Assembly: GCA_015143295.1 (NCBI GenBank) | Contig: CM026573.1 | Span: 3,383,950 to 3,447,949 of the forward strand | Reading direction: 5' to 3' | From: Tetracentron sinense | Taxonomy: Eukaryota > Streptophyta > Magnoliopsida > Trochodendrales > Trochodendraceae | DNA: 64,000 nucleotides | Part shown: positions 1-11,488 of the stretch, in pieces | Position numbering within the stretch: the first letter of the stretch is position 1 | Layout of the letters: each line of letters starts with the position of its first letter | Notes under the pieces: generated by a model | Told to the model about the DNA's origin: nothing | Databases searched by the model: none | The model's input: the letters and a program-made list of their open reading frames with translations, nothing else | Translations under genes and position numbers: made by a program

Positions 1-190
1 TTTTAAGCAATTACATCGTACCACAACTAGGACTTGTGCTGACCCTATCTACACTAACAATATCTCCTAACTTTCCTACTAACAAGGAATACACAAACAA
101 GAGAACAACATAATTACAACTGAAGGGAACGTGGGCATAACTGATTGCAGAGGCGTGCACAATGCATGTGCTGAGATAAGGCACATAACA

Positions 191-550
191 CAGTACTCCT
201 TACGCAGCGGTTGGGTACAATCGGGTGGTTTTTGAGACACTCAGTCATGTGGGGACATGTTCTAATTAAAAAATCTTGGAAGAAATTGAGAAATTTTATT
301 CCCTATAGTTTATTAGGACCTGACAACAAATGAATCATTGATTTGTGTCATGTCGCCGTCGCCTGGTTGGGGGGGCACTAATCCCACGATGGCTAAGACA
401 AAATGATAAATAAATCGAGAAGGGGCAAATATGAAAGGCCTTATATGATGTAGACAGGGGCGGAGCCACTTGGGGCCGGGAGGTTGAAGCACCACCTGAA
501 ATTTTGGAAAAAATATATTTTCCTATATAGTGTTCGTAGGGGTATACTCT
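191..550. repeat. Dispersed duplicated segment, copy 1
   Basis: This 360-bp stretch is repeated in the same orientation at 14418-14815 with perhaps 10% divergence. Shared landmarks are the CAGTACTCC start, a GTTTATTAGGACCTGACAAC block, a G run before CACTAATCCCAC and a GGAGCCACTTGGGG block. This copy has a 7-G run where the other has 32 G, and lacks about 20 bp present in the other. No open frame is convincing. It is probably a fragment of a transposable element; the family is not recognised. Confidence 0.8.
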
Positions 551-594
551 GTCCATTTTTTTTAATAACTAAGTTCATGACCATTTCGTACATA

Positions 595-679
595 TCTTAG
601 GGTTTTGTTTCTGCTTGTTTACGAGGATAGTTGTCCCCTTACCCAGTGGTATGACCCGCTAAATAATTAAATAACATAG

Positions 680-733
<54 letters not shown>

Positions 734-1080
734 TTTTCTAAAGTTCAGGGGCAGTTTTCATATGTCCATGCCCCTATTAATGTAAATAATAAAATAATAT
801 AGTATATATATATATATTTTTAAAGTTCATGAGGGTAAAAATTGTACTTTGTCCCATGATCATGCCCTATTAAATAATTAAATAACAAAGTATAAAAGAT
901 TTTTTTTTTTTAAAATTTCAAGAGGACAACTTTTTCCTTCATGCCCCAATGGCTATGCTTTATTAAACTATATTATATTTTCAAAAGTTCAGAGGGCAGC
1001 TTCCCCATGCCCCATGGCGATGCCCTATATTTTTTTTTCAAAAGTTTGAGGGACACGTGCCCCTTCCCCTTGCCCTTGGC
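595..1080. repeat. Degenerate tandem repeat block
   Basis: About five diverged units of roughly 80-130 bp. Each has a TTAAATAATTAAATAA-like part, then TTTTCAAAAGTTCAGAGGGC and a pyrimidine-rich part ending near CATGCCCC. The block includes the AT microsatellite at 681-729. Short frames across it look accidental. It follows a GGGGCGGAGCCAC sequence at 463, a motif that recurs in both orientations around 14.8-16.0 kb, so it is probably the inside of one old element. Confidence 0.5.
681..729. repeat. (AT)n microsatellite
   Basis: About 24 uninterrupted AT dinucleotides. Such tracts are length-polymorphic. Confidence 0.95.
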
Positions 1081-1221
1081 TCTTACCAGCCTAGTCGGCT
1101 ACACATTAGTCTTGGCTGAGCTGGGTTGGGAATTAGCTGAGGTCAGTCAAGCCATGCTTAGTTTTTCAGCAACGGCTCCGAACGCAACCCAACCAATAGT
1201 TTTTGGCCTTGGCTTGTCTCC

Positions 1222-1478
1222 GGCGAAGCCAGAAAGGGCTTATCTCGGGGTTCCATAGAATAGGTGACAAGTGGTGGACAAGTCAGAATCATGGGCCCCA
1301 TGATTTTGACTTCTCCACCTACAATAAGACATGTGGCGATAAGTGTGTGAGAATAAGGGTGAGAGATATGAAATGGGGAGAAGTCAAAATTATGGGGAGA
1401 AAATGGAATGACTTCTCCCCATTTTTACCCTAATTGTGGCACAATGTATGGAACCCGAGAGCCCTTTCTGGCTTCCCA
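1222..1478. mobile_element. MITE-like inverted-repeat element
   Basis: The ends are near-perfect inverted repeats of about 30 bp: GAAGCCAGAAAGGGCT on the left and its complement on the right, followed inward by CTCGGGGTTCC/GGAACCCGAG. The roughly 257-bp inside has no coding capacity but holds two inverted GACTTCTCC-type blocks. No clear target-site duplication is visible, so the exact ends and superfamily are uncertain. Confidence 0.55.
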
Positions 1479-1611
1479 AAGACAATCCGAGGCCATAATT
1501 TTTAGTTCGGACGAGCCCAAATTAGAACCTCATCGATCTGTTGTGTTTGTTCATTTTGCCATTGGTTTTTGTGTACTGTTATGATTGTGCCTTGTAGATC
1601 GTTTGTTTGAA

Positions 1612-1767
1612 GGACTTTGCTACTGAGACCGTAAAGGTCCAAGACCACACCGAGACCGTGCATCACATGCACGGATCTCAAAATTTCATTGAATCCGTTT
1701 GTGAAATTTTGAGATCCGTACATGTGAGGTGTGGTCTCGGACCTTAACGGTCTCAATAGCATTTCCC
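1612..1767. mobile_element. Foldback MITE with 9-bp TSD, copy 1
   Basis: A 156-bp element with terminal inverted repeats of about 29 bp (GGACTTTGCTACTGAGACCG and its imperfect complement). It is flanked by perfect 9-bp direct repeats TTGTTTGAA at 1603-1611 and 1768-1776. Most of the element folds back on itself. A 9-bp duplication and long inverted repeats point to the Mutator (MULE) superfamily. Two relatives lie at 4255-4345 and 19959-20118. It has no coding capacity, so it would depend on a transposase from elsewhere. Confidence 0.85.
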
Positions 1768-1776
1768 TTGTTTGAA

Positions 1777-2468
1777 TTGTAAATCATACATTAGTACATT
1801 AATTACTTTGAGGGTTCAACTAGGGTTAGTCGAATGATAATTTCGTAAGTTTACGTTTTGTAGAGGATATAGTTTTTTCACTCGGGTTTTCATGGAGGGA
1901 AAATAGAAAAAGAATGTGAGATTTGTAACCCCATTTTTCACTAGAAATAGTGAAAGGATATATCCTAAGCTATGAATGTAGGCATATTGTCGAACCGAAC
2001 CACATAAATTTGGTGTATTTTGATTTTATTTTATTGCATTATTTTTCTACAAGCTGGTAGCTAGTTCAAGAACAAAGTGAATATCCTATGGCCTCAACAT
2101 CTTCCATCAACACTAAAACATGATTAACCATTACCATGATCAACCATATGGATACAAGCTACATACCTACTATAGACCAAGGATGCTTTTATTGTTGTAC
2201 GCATAAATGCATCCCTCTTGTGCACAAACAACACAGGAAACACAAGCCTCGTGCATGTGTGTGTGCATGGGTGGTGGGACTCTCAAACAACACAAGAAAA
2301 CACAAGTCGTTGGGTGTAGAAACCACAACCTGGATTCGAAAAATCTTACCTGCTACTCACTGACCATCACGCATGCCTATCTCCACCGGAAGAAAGGAAG
2401 GAAAAAATAGAAGAATTCTAGTACTCGAACGATGCCCGATAAACCCCAATCTAGTAATCCCAAGTGAG
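1777..2468. other. Intergenic, nothing recognised
   Basis: AT-rich DNA downstream of the BAHD gene, whose 3' UTR must lie at the right edge. Short open frames here have no recognisable domain. Confidence 0.5.
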
Positions 2469-3761
2469 TTAGGGACTAATTGGAGGGGATACAAATTGGA
2501 GGAGCTCCCGGTCGGCTTCGAATTCGGCCATGTCTTCCTCTAACATGTTCATCCATGCTTCTATTCCACCACCTGAACTTGTATCCATGAAAATAACAAC
2601 ATTCTTGAAAGGCAAACAAGTAGTGGTCACCCATTTAGGCTTCCCCCAGCCAAAATCTGTTTCATAGAAAGGGAACCTTAACCAACTACTAAAGCTAAAT
2701 GAAACCAAATCTCCTGTGGCTAATCGTTTCCCTAACACTTGGACTGATTTCAAGTATTCATCACCTTCTTGAAGTTTTCTCACATACTCACCATCGATTT
2801 TACTTATCGCTTCTCTCACCTGGCTCTCCACATAGTAGCACTCTTTCGCTCTCTCCATATCCGGTAATGCAGTCGCGACTCGCCAAACATTACCGAAAGA
2901 ATGTTCCGACAATGGCGGCTCCATTCTTCGGCGTAGGTTTACGGCTTGTTGTATTCCTATGTCCACCCTTTTAGTTCCAGCTTTTCCTCCGGTGACCTCT
3001 ACAAAACGCCTCCAGATGAACGCCGAGAGTGCCTCAACGCGTGTAGGGTACCCCATACCTGATTCATTAGCGGCTTTGTTTCTAAGGGCAGTTATCATGG
3101 AGGCATCAAACACAAACCTTTTTGTCACAATTTTCTCCTTTCTGATCCCAGTGGTGGGCTTGAACCCGGATAATTCCCTCCACGGGAAGAGCGGCGCCAA
3201 CTCGAAACGGGGCTCCATAAATTCACTACTCCCACGAGCAATCTTTGACCAACTGCTCACAAAGTTGGCCAACGAAGAAGCATCAGCAAGCTTGTGTGAA
3301 ATGCACACCCCCACAGCCATTCCACCACAGTCAAAGAAGTTAACTTGGATAGCTAAGATTACTTCAGTACCCGACCCGACCCAAGTACCACACGGTTCAC
3401 ATGGGAGGAACTGCTTCAACACGTCGGCGTTGGGTTGCCGGAGAACTTCCGAGAGTTGACCATTGACTTGGGCTACAATATAGTGAACACCCTCATCGGT
3501 ACAGTCAACGAATCGATTATCTTTGACCCTTCCGGCTAAGGGATAGAAGTGTGTGAAGGTCTGGGGCAGGGATTTCTTCAAAAGATTGGATTTTTCTGCA
3601 TTGGTGTTGGAGTCGTCAAATGGGTAAAAGAGAAGGATAGGAACGTAAACTGGTGGAGCAATCTGGTCTAAGAAGGAGAGTTGGAAGTTGGAAAGGTGGT
3701 GGGGAGTGGGAGAGGAGGGTATTATGGTCTCTCTGGAAATGACTTCTACTTTCATCGTCAT
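2469..3761 (-). CDS. BAHD acyltransferase (vinorine synthase-like)
   Basis: Predicted cytosolic enzyme that transfers an acyl group from acyl-CoA to an alcohol or amine of a specialised metabolite. The intact single-exon frame gives 430 residues, normal for BAHD enzymes (about 420-480). It has the catalytic HXXXD motif as HKLAD at residues 156-160 and the structural DFGWG motif at 369-373. The N-terminal Lys-Val-Glu-Val-Ile-Ser pattern resembles the vinorine synthase/deacetylvindoline acetyltransferase clade. The frame stays open upstream to an ATG at 3923, but the 54 extra residues do not look like a BAHD N-terminus and a TATA-like box at 3837-3845 lies inside that extension. I therefore prefer the ATG at 3761, or 3755 two codons later. 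The substrate cannot be told from sequence. Confidence 0.93.
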   Translation of the reverse strand: MTMKVEVISRETIIPSSPTPHHLSNFQLSFLDQIAPPVYVPILLFYPFDDSNTNAEKSNLLKKSLPQTFTHFYPLAGRVKDNRFVDCTDEGVHYIVAQVNGQLSEVLRQPNADVLKQFLPCEPCGTWVGSGTEVILAIQVNFFDCGGMAVGVCISHKLADASSLANFVSSWSKIARGSSEFMEPRFELAPLFPWRELSGFKPTTGIRKEKIVTKRFVFDASMITALRNKAANESGMGYPTRVEALSAFIWRRFVEVTGGKAGTKRVDIGIQQAVNLRRRMEPPLSEHSFGNVWRVATALPDMERAKECYYVESQVREAISKIDGEYVRKLQEGDEYLKSVQVLGKRLATGDLVSFSFSSWLRFPFYETDFGWGKPKWVTTTCLPFKNVVIFMDTSSGGGIEAWMNMLEEDMAEFEADRELLQFVSPPISP

Positions 3762-3836
3762 CTTGCCTTCAATTAACAAGACAATGGTGTGACTTGTGAT
3801 CTCTAAAATGGTTATCTTTTTGGCAAGGCTTGCCTG

Positions 3837-3845
3837 CCTTAAATA
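3837..3845 (-). promoter_or_regulatory. Putative TATA box of BAHD gene
   Basis: TATTTAAGG on the minus strand, about 75 bp before the preferred ATG at 3761. That spacing allows a short 5' UTR. It also argues against the further-upstream ATG at 3923. Confidence 0.5.
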
Positions 3846-4245
3846 GATGAAAGTGGGGTCCAGTCTAGCCACTAAGTAGGTCCCACATACACATCTATGA
3901 TCTATCAACACAATTGAAGGCAATGAATCGGACGGTCACAATTGATTCAGTGTATTGGGAGATGGCTAATGATACTGATATGTAAAAGTTCCGGTTCAAG
4001 TGTTACTGTCAAAAGAGAGAAATTAATTAAACCTTTGGTTACACTCTGCCTTTGTTTGCTTCTACCTTATAGTATATGGAAGAATAGCCACCCCAACTTC
4101 AGTCCGACATTGATTCGTCCACCGGTCCTTCCCCTCCGGCCTAGATTTATTTCTTTAACCAACAGCAGCATCAACCTCACAATGTATGTATGCCAAATTT
4201 CGATACAAAATAAATTGTAGCTAGTCAATGCCATGCCAATTTTGT
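3846..4245. other. Upstream region of BAHD gene
   Basis: About 400 bp between the BAHD TATA candidate and the MITE at 4255. This is the likely proximal promoter. No specific motif stands out. Confidence 0.4.
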
Positions 4246-4254
4246 TACTGAATA

Positions 4255-4345
4255 GGACTTTGCTACTGAGACCCCCTTAGGACCGAGACCACAGAGACCT
4301 GGTCTTTGTGGTCTCGGCCCTAAGGGGGTCTCAGTAGCTTTATCC
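4255..4345. mobile_element. Foldback MITE with 9-bp TSD, copy 2
   Basis: A 91-bp hairpin-like element beginning GGACTTTGCTACTGAGACCC and ending in its near complement. It is flanked by perfect 9-bp direct repeats TACTGAATA at 4246-4254 and 4346-4354. The two arms (about 40 bp) are nearly perfectly complementary around a very short loop. It shares its ends with the elements at 1612 and 19959 but has a different, shorter middle, so it may be a minimal derivative. It lies about 0.5 kb upstream of the BAHD start. Confidence 0.87.
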
Positions 4346-4354
4346 TACTGAATA

Positions 4355-5587
4355 CTCCGGATAACGAAAGTATAACCACAAAAGAGTGACAAGTCAGCAT
4401 ATATTAAAATAGATGTGTCACCTATTCACGACGAATCTTAGAGACTAAGAATTTGAAACGTATTCCCAAGTATACGCTTAAATCCTAATCGTTTAATTCA
4501 AATAATTAAGGCCATGATTAGAATAAGAGGTGTGACTTGATTTCTTTTTGTTTTTACTCTAAAATTATGGCACCTTCTATTGATTAACCATAGACGGTTA
4601 GGATTAGGAGAATATTTGGGAGTACCTATAGATTGATTCTAAGAATTTTGATAAGCATACTCGCAATTCCATACTCTTATACATGCACTTTTTGATAATA
4701 AAACAAACAACCTCGGGTGGGACAGTAAGTAGGCCGACTAAAAAAAATTGTTTTTATTATTAAAAGAGAGGAAGAGGTTTTTTTTTTTTGAATTGTGAGA
4801 GTATGGTTAGCATTATTTTAGAGATTAATACTGATTTAACTAGAATTAACATGATACATGAAAACTTTTGAAAGCTAGATGAAAACTATTCAGTAGCTAC
4901 CTAGAGGAATCCGGGTGATTAATTAAAAGAAAAAGAATTAAAGACAATACTAATCACTATATTTTTCATTGGTTTTTAAGGAAAATATTTTTGTTTTCTT
5001 TAGTATAAGCCATTAATTATTAAGAATAATTGTTAGGGTTAGTGAGGTGAGCGGCCTTCCAACTACATCACCAACCCCCGGTTTTTAATTTGCTGAAAAA
5101 ATAGATGAACAACTAAGAAAGAAAGAAAGAAAATTTTTGACTTCTCTAATACAATTTTTAGTTATGTTTTTTCAAATTTTCTTTTCTTTATCTATTGACA
5201 AGAAAGTTTTTACTTTTCTAGTACAATTTTTAGTTATCTTTTCTCAAATATTCTTGTCTTTTATATATTTACATATATTTGGCGACTAAGTAGAGGTTAA
5301 GAGAATCTATTACCAATTATATACAGGAGATTATTTCGTTAGGACTCAATTCCAAGACCTCCCTCAAGAAGGGGCACACTTTGTTCATCTGAGCCAGAGG
5401 GTCATCATCATCAATATGCACATTATCCCAAATACTTGGCATTGGTGACACAAATCCTATTCTATTATTTTGGTCGATTAAAAGCCAGGAGTGGAGGGAG
5501 GTATAAGGAAATACTTCTGTTTAGGCCCACTCAATTGAATTAGTTACCTCTCATATATAACATAAAGCTTTGCTAATTAGGGATGTC
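4355..5587. other. AT-rich intergenic, nothing recognised
   Basis: No long open frame, RNA gene or clear inverted-repeat element. It contains simple A/T and GAAA-type tracts and two copies of a CAATTTTTAGTTAT phrase near 5151 and 5223. Confidence 0.5.
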
Positions 5588-5600
5588 AACTATGTGAATT

Positions 5601-5772
5601 ACACTCCCGTCTCTTGCGTGAGTGGTAGGGGTGTGGCCTTCCAAGGGTGGAGGTCTGAGGAATTAATCCCACCAAGGGTAAGGGTTGCAAGAGCTTCAAT
5701 GCCCCAGCTAACTACTGATTGGCTAACTCTACTGACGTAGGTAAATAATATCTTAATTCAAAAAAAAGAAAA
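5601..5772 (+). mobile_element. tRNA-derived SINE, full length
   Basis: A 172-bp body flanked by perfect 13-bp direct repeats AACTATGTGAATT at 5588-5600 and 5773-5785. Near its start is a box A-like stretch (GCGTGAGTGGTAGGG, 5617-5631), and a box B-like stretch sits near 5651-5670. It ends in an A-rich tail. Internal RNA polymerase III boxes, an A tail and a variable-length duplication are the marks of a SINE moved by LINE machinery. A shortened relative lies at 49519-49613. Confidence 0.85.
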
Positions 5773-5785
5773 AACTATGTGAATT

Positions 5786-6253
5786 CATGGCATAATTTTT
5801 TTTTTTTTTGTAAATGGCCCTCCGGGCATATTAAAAAAAAGGTAATGATAGCTCACTTTCTTTTAATTAAAGTCACTTTCTTTAAGGGATGACATGTGTT
5901 ACTTTCACTAAGGCAAAGAGACATGTTTTGCATAACACTTGTCATTGAAGAAAATGACTTTAAAATGAAAATGAAATTAACATTACCCATAAAAAAAAAA
6001 AATACAAAAATGAAATCCCAATCGAGTGACATCTGGAACCATACCCTTAGTGTAAAACGCATGGCTAATCAGGCAGGGCACATGCGGGGTGCTGTCCTAC
6101 ACACTTTATTCTATAATGAATAAAAGTTAAAAGTGTGTTTTCTACCTATAGTGTTTCTTTAATCCAAAGCAGCAATAGACTTATTATAGCTCGCAATCAA
6201 GTGAAAGAGTTGGTTGATTTAATAAAAGCTTGACTTAGAGGCCAAGATGAAAA
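5786..6253. other. Intergenic, nothing recognised
   Basis: AT-rich DNA with poly-T and poly-A tracts. Short frames on both strands are mirror artefacts of low-complexity sequence. Confidence 0.4.
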
Positions 6254-6255
6254 AA

Positions 6256-6514
6256 AAACTTAGGCTATGTATGGTTGCCAATTAAAAAACACGTTTTTTG
6301 GGCCTAAACCTTTTCTCGGCCTTGAAAACATACTAGAACCCATTTGGTTGTACAAAACTAAGAAAACATTTATCAAGAAAACTCTCTTAAACTAGTTTTA
6401 CCTGATTTTTTTTCAATGTGTTTTGGTTTTACCTATTTTACTTTCCATGAACAACTTTCTTTATAAACATTTTTTTCCTTCTAAGAAAAGTTCACCAAAA
6501 TGCAACCAAACAGA
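6256..6514. mobile_element. Possible hAT-like MITE
   Basis: The left end reads TATGTATGGTTGCC and the right end GCAACCAAACAG, an imperfect inverted repeat of about 13 bp of the TTTGGTTG type common in plant MITEs. The inside is AT-rich and non-coding. No convincing target duplication was found. It abuts the left LTR of the copia element (about 24 bp away), which may have disturbed its end. Confidence 0.4.
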
Positions 6515-6538
6515 TCTTATAATTTGTTAGAATGTCGA

Positions 6539-7850
6539 TGCAAAGTTTTATTGAATTATACAGAATTCTGAAATCAGAAATAGTAAATAGAATTCTGAAA
6601 TTAAAACAGTATACAGAATTCTGGGAATTATAAGTTGTACAAAATTCTGAATTGAAAACAGTAAATAGAATCAAAAGTACAAAAACCAGTATATTTAGTA
6701 AACTAAAGATTGAATACGGAGAGAAATCTGTCTTAAGATTGTTGGATTTTGATCAGTATTTGATTATAATAATTCTGCACTCAATCTTTATTAACTGAGG
6801 TTTCATTCACAGCAACAATTAAATTAAATAGTACAATTATAAAACAATCTTTTACAGTGTACAGTATATTAATTTAAAGTTGATTCACACAATATTCAGT
6901 AAAGGAAACAATAAATAAAAACTACAGAATAAAATGAACTCAATGGTTTAGGAATTGAAAAGAACAATAGATCAAGTCGAGTAGTAACTCTCTCCTTAAG
7001 ACAGATTTCGTCCCTCACACTGGTGCTTTTGATCTACGGACGTCTGTCTCCCAGGATGAAGTGATCTTTACACAAGCAGAAGAAGAACAACAATCTGCTT
7101 GTCCAGCGAACCAAAAACTATGCTATGTCTCTCTCTTGGTTTAGGAATACAGAAGACTTGTATGCATAAGAAATTGGGAAACTAGAGAGTAGAAGAATTT
7201 ATTTTTCGTACCTCAGAATATGCACTAGAAAAGATTTAAATACCAGGCAAAGGAGACTGTCCAGAATGGTCATGTCTCTTGGGTTTCAAATTTAAATCCA
7301 ACAGACATGACTGTTGGAATTAAATAGCTGTTGAAATAACTGTATAAGTTGAACAGGCTCTGGCCCAGCCCAGCAAAAAATAAATATAGGGGCCAGGCCT
7401 TAACGCCCACTAGAACCAAAGTAAGCCAAGCCAGCCGGACCGGACCGGACTCGGACACGGGCACGGGCGCGCGCGTGTGTGTTGATTCCACCTTGGAGCA
7501 AGTGCTCACTCCTTCGCAAAACTTGGGTGCCCCAAGAGCCCACCCTTTACTCCAAGGTAATGGTATTTAAACCACACTATAGTTTCAATAGTTTTCCAAT
7601 GTGGGACTATTAAACTACATCATTCTTCAACTTACAACATATGTTCAAGTGGCCCACTTTGAGATGAATTTCTCATTCACCACTTCACTGTTTTGGACAA
7701 GTGAATATACTACGTTAATCTCCTCATGGAGGAGAACACGAATCAACTTGGACCCGCCTCAAAACCCTTGTGGGTCCCACTTATATTTTGGGTCAAAGTT
7801 TGTAAAAAACTGTTTTTCCCAGATTTTTCCAAAACATAATTTTTCCAACA
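6539..7850 (-). repeat. 3' LTR of copia element
   Basis: Closely matches 12459-13705. It is about 65 bp longer, mainly because of a block near 7494-7550 missing from the other copy, plus scattered substitutions. A TATTTAAATC TATA-like box lies at 7233-7242 on the minus strand. The left terminus was placed where similarity to the 5' LTR stops. Confidence 0.9.
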
Positions 7851-7860
7851 ATCCCCCACA
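7851..7860 (-). other. Polypurine tract of copia element
   Basis: TGTGGGGGAT on the minus strand lies directly before the TGTTGG start of the 3' LTR, the expected plus-strand priming site for reverse transcription. Confidence 0.85.
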
Positions 7861-8434
7861 TGAATGAAAATTCCTGGACAGAATACAGAATAAATGCAGA
7901 CACTAAAGAGAGAGTACATAATAGTAAACATCTTGTATAGGATAGGTAGTTTTTGGCCTTGAACCTTCCCTTGTGTAGGACTATCGGATTTACTGGCTAA
8001 TCAGTGAACATGATGTATTGAACTGTTCAGCCATTATTGTAAACCTAGACAATAGAATACACACATGATGTCCCCAAACATAGTTTAGTTCTCATTGTTG
8101 TGTTCATTTTGGCCCTGAACACATCCTGGTTTTATGAGTGCTCTAGAGAATTTTAGTCTAATTAATTCTCATAGAACCGGTCCAGTTCACACTCACATAG
8201 GTGATTCTTATTAAGAATATTCTGCTATACTCCACTTGAAATTTCAAGATATAAGAAGCATTAATAACTTAGTTAATCCTAACACGATGCAGTCATCACT
8301 TGCTCATAACAGAAATGGGTAAGAGATATTTTCTCTTAAGTGATCAGGTCGAGTCATACACAACATAGTTGTCCCTTTAAACTTAGATCTTGGGATCTCC
8401 AGTCAACTAGGTTGGGTTGTCATTGTGAATACTC

Positions 8435-11400
8435 TTAAGTTATAGACTTTAACCCCATTCCCCTCGATGAGTTACTCACTTGCTCTCTTGATAATCCTTT
8501 AGTTAAAGGATTAGCAATATTATCCTTTGACCTTATGTATTCTAAAGAAATTATCTCATTTGAAAGAAAGTGTCTAACGGTGTTATGTCTACGACGAATG
8601 TGTCGAGACTTTCCGTTATACATGTGACTCTGTGCTCTTCCAATCGCAGATTGACTGTCACAATGTATGCAGATTGCTGACATAGGTTTTTGCCACATCG
8701 GAATATCTTCTAAGAATTGTCGAAGTCATTCTGCTTCTTCTCCAGCTTTGTCTAATGCAATGAATTCAGATTCCATTGTAGACCGTGCTATACATGTTTG
8801 CTTAGAAGATTTCCATGAAATTGCTGCACCACCCAATGTAAAGACATATCCACTTGTGGATTTTGAGTCTTTAGTATCTAATATCCAATTTGCATCGCAG
8901 TATCCTTCAAGAACTGCTGGATATCTAGTGTAGCACAATGCATAGTTTTGGGTAAACTTTAAATATCGAAGTACCCGCACTATGGCTTTCCAGTGGTCTT
9001 CCCCTGGATTACTGGTATATCGACTCAGTTTACTTATGGAGTATGCTATATCAGGACATGTACAGTTCATCACGTACATCAAGCTTCCTATGATTCTAGA
9101 ATACTCCAATTGAGATATGCTTTCACCAGTATTCTTAGCTAAATGTTTATTTCCATCTATTGGAGTCTTTGCTAGATGGTCATCGTACTTGTTAAATTTT
9201 TCAAGTACTTTCTCAATATAATGTGATTGAGATAAAGCATATCCATCAGATGTTTTGGTAATTTTCATTCCCAAAATTACATCTGCCACTCCCATGTCTT
9301 TCATATCAAATTGTTTGTTCAACAATTTCTTAGTAGTTTTGATCATTTGATCATTACTCCCTATGATGAGCATGTCATCCACATAAAGACATATTATGAC
9401 ATATCCTGTATCTATGTTTTTCACATAAATACATTTGTCACACTCGTTGATTTTGAATCCATTTGACAACATTGCATTGTCAAATTTTTCGTGCCATTGC
9501 TTCGGTGCTTGTTACAATCCATAAAGTGATTTAACAAGCTTGCAGACTTTCTTTTCTTGTCCTGGAACACAAAACTCTTCTAGTTGTTCCATGTATATTT
9601 CTTCATTTAGATCTCCATTTAAGAAAGCCGTCTTGACATCCATTTGATGAATATCAAGATTTTTTAATGCAACAATTGCAATCATCATTCGAATTGATGT
9701 TATTCTCGTCACTGGAGAATACGTGTCAAAGTAATCTAGTCATTCCTTTTGACTATATCCTTTGACCACAAGTCTTGCCTTGTATTTGTCAATTGAACCA
9801 TCTGCTTTCATTTTCCTTTTGAATATCCATTTATATCCAAGAGGTTTACTTCCTGATGGGAAATCAACTAACTCCCATGTATGATTATGTAGAATAGATT
9901 CAATTTCACTATTTACAGCCTCTTTCCATAAAGGAACTTCTGGACTTGACATAGCTTCTTTAAAAGTTTGAGGCTCATTTTCTAACAAAAATGTTAGAAA
10001 ATCAGGACCAAAAGACTTTGACTTTTTAGCACGTTTGCTAAGTCTAGGTTCTTCACTATTACTTTCAAAGTCTTTATTACTACTCATGGTAATATCCCTA
10101 GTTCTTTTAATTGAACTAGTCTCTTGTCCAGATTTACAAGGAAATACATTTTCAAAGAAATATGCATTCCTTGATTCAATAATAGTATTTACATGCATAT
10201 CAGGATTTTCAGATTTTTGAATCAGAAATCTATATGCACTACTATTATTTGCATAACCAATGAATATGCAATCAACAGTTTTAGGTCCGATCTTAGTCGT
10301 TTTAGGACTAGGAACAGCCACTTTAGCTAAACACCCTCCACACTTTCAAGTATTTGACAGAAGGTGATCTTTCATTCTATATTTCATAGGGTGTTTTATT
10401 GATTACCTTTCGGGGTATTTTATTTAAAATATAATTTGCAGAAAGAATTACTTCCCCCCACAAATTCTGAGGTAATCCCGAACTAATCAACATAGCATTC
10501 ATCATTTCTTTTAAGGTTCTATTTTTCCTTTCAGCAATACCATTTTGCTGAGGTGAGTAAGGTGCTGTAGTTTGGTGTATGATACCATGTTCTGAACAAA
10601 AAGCATCAAAAGGTGCTTCATATTCACCACCTCTATCACTTCTTACAACCTTAATTTTCCTGCTAAGTTGATTCTCAACTTCGGCTTTGTAGTGTTTAAA
10701 CATATCCAAAGATTCATCCTTACTTCTCAAAAGATATATTTTACAATATCTAGAGCAATCATCAATGAAAGTAATAAAGTATTTCTTTCCCCCTCTAGTT
10801 TATACAAATTTTAAATCACATATATCTGTGTGAATTAAATCTAAAGGTTCAGAATTCCTTTCAATAGATTGGAATGAAGTTCTAGTTAATTTTGCTTCCA
10901 CACAAACTTCACACTTATGATTTTTATCAAAATTACATTTAGGCAAACATCCTAAGTGTATAAGTTTACGTAAAGACCCATTATTTACATGTCCTAATCT
11001 ACCATGCCATAAATTAGAAGACTCAAGCAAATAAGTAGAAGATAAAATATTCTTATTCATAATTTTAGTAGGTATAACAATCATTACATTAAGTTTAAAG
11101 AGCTCATCGCTCATATAACCCTTCCCTACATACATACCACTTTTGGTCAAAACAAACTTGTCCGACTCAAATGCTAATCTAAACTCATTCTTACATAACA
11201 AAGATCTGAAACCAAATTCTTCCGGATGTCCGACACATGGAGCACATTGTTGAGGTTAAGTTCATTGCCTGAAATCATTTTCAGCACCACTTTTCCTTGT
11301 CCTTCAATTCTGGAAGTTGAGGAATTACCCATAAAGAGTTGCTCTTCATTTTCCACCACTTGATAAGAAGAAAACATATTCTTGTCAATACAAATGTGGC

Positions 11401-11479
11401 GAGTTGCTCCGGTGTCCACCCACCATTTTTTAGAATTGCCAATGAGGTTCACCTCGGACACTACAGCGGACAAATTCAT
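8435..11479 (-). pseudogene. copia pol (PR-INT-RT-RNase H), broken
   Basis: Domains in order on the minus strand: aspartic protease with DTGATRH (about 11420-11390); GAG-pre-integrase zinc region with the LWHGRLGH motif (about 11010); integrase core ending in the PQQNGIAERKN motif (about 10560-10530); reverse transcriptase with YVDDM (about 9380); RNase H ending with NPLTKGL (about 8500). The frame is broken by a frameshift near 11205, stops at 10800-10802 and 10377-10379, a frameshift near 10340, and stops at 9740-9742, 9512-9514 and 8726-8728. Several stops sit where the family normally has Trp or Gln, consistent with decay of methylated cytosine. It cannot make a full polyprotein. Confidence 0.93.
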
Positions 11480-11488
11480 ATCATGGAC

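Noticed and set aside
2959-3459. 166-residue open frame on the plus strand
   Set aside because: It lies opposite the BAHD coding region and has no recognisable domain; a shadow of the real gene.
3762-3923. Upstream in-frame ATG extending the BAHD protein by 54 residues
   Set aside because: The extension does not look like a BAHD N-terminus and includes the likely TATA box.
5601-5700. Functional tRNA gene
   Set aside because: Box-like stretches are present but no cloverleaf is convincing; the A tail and duplication identify a SINE.
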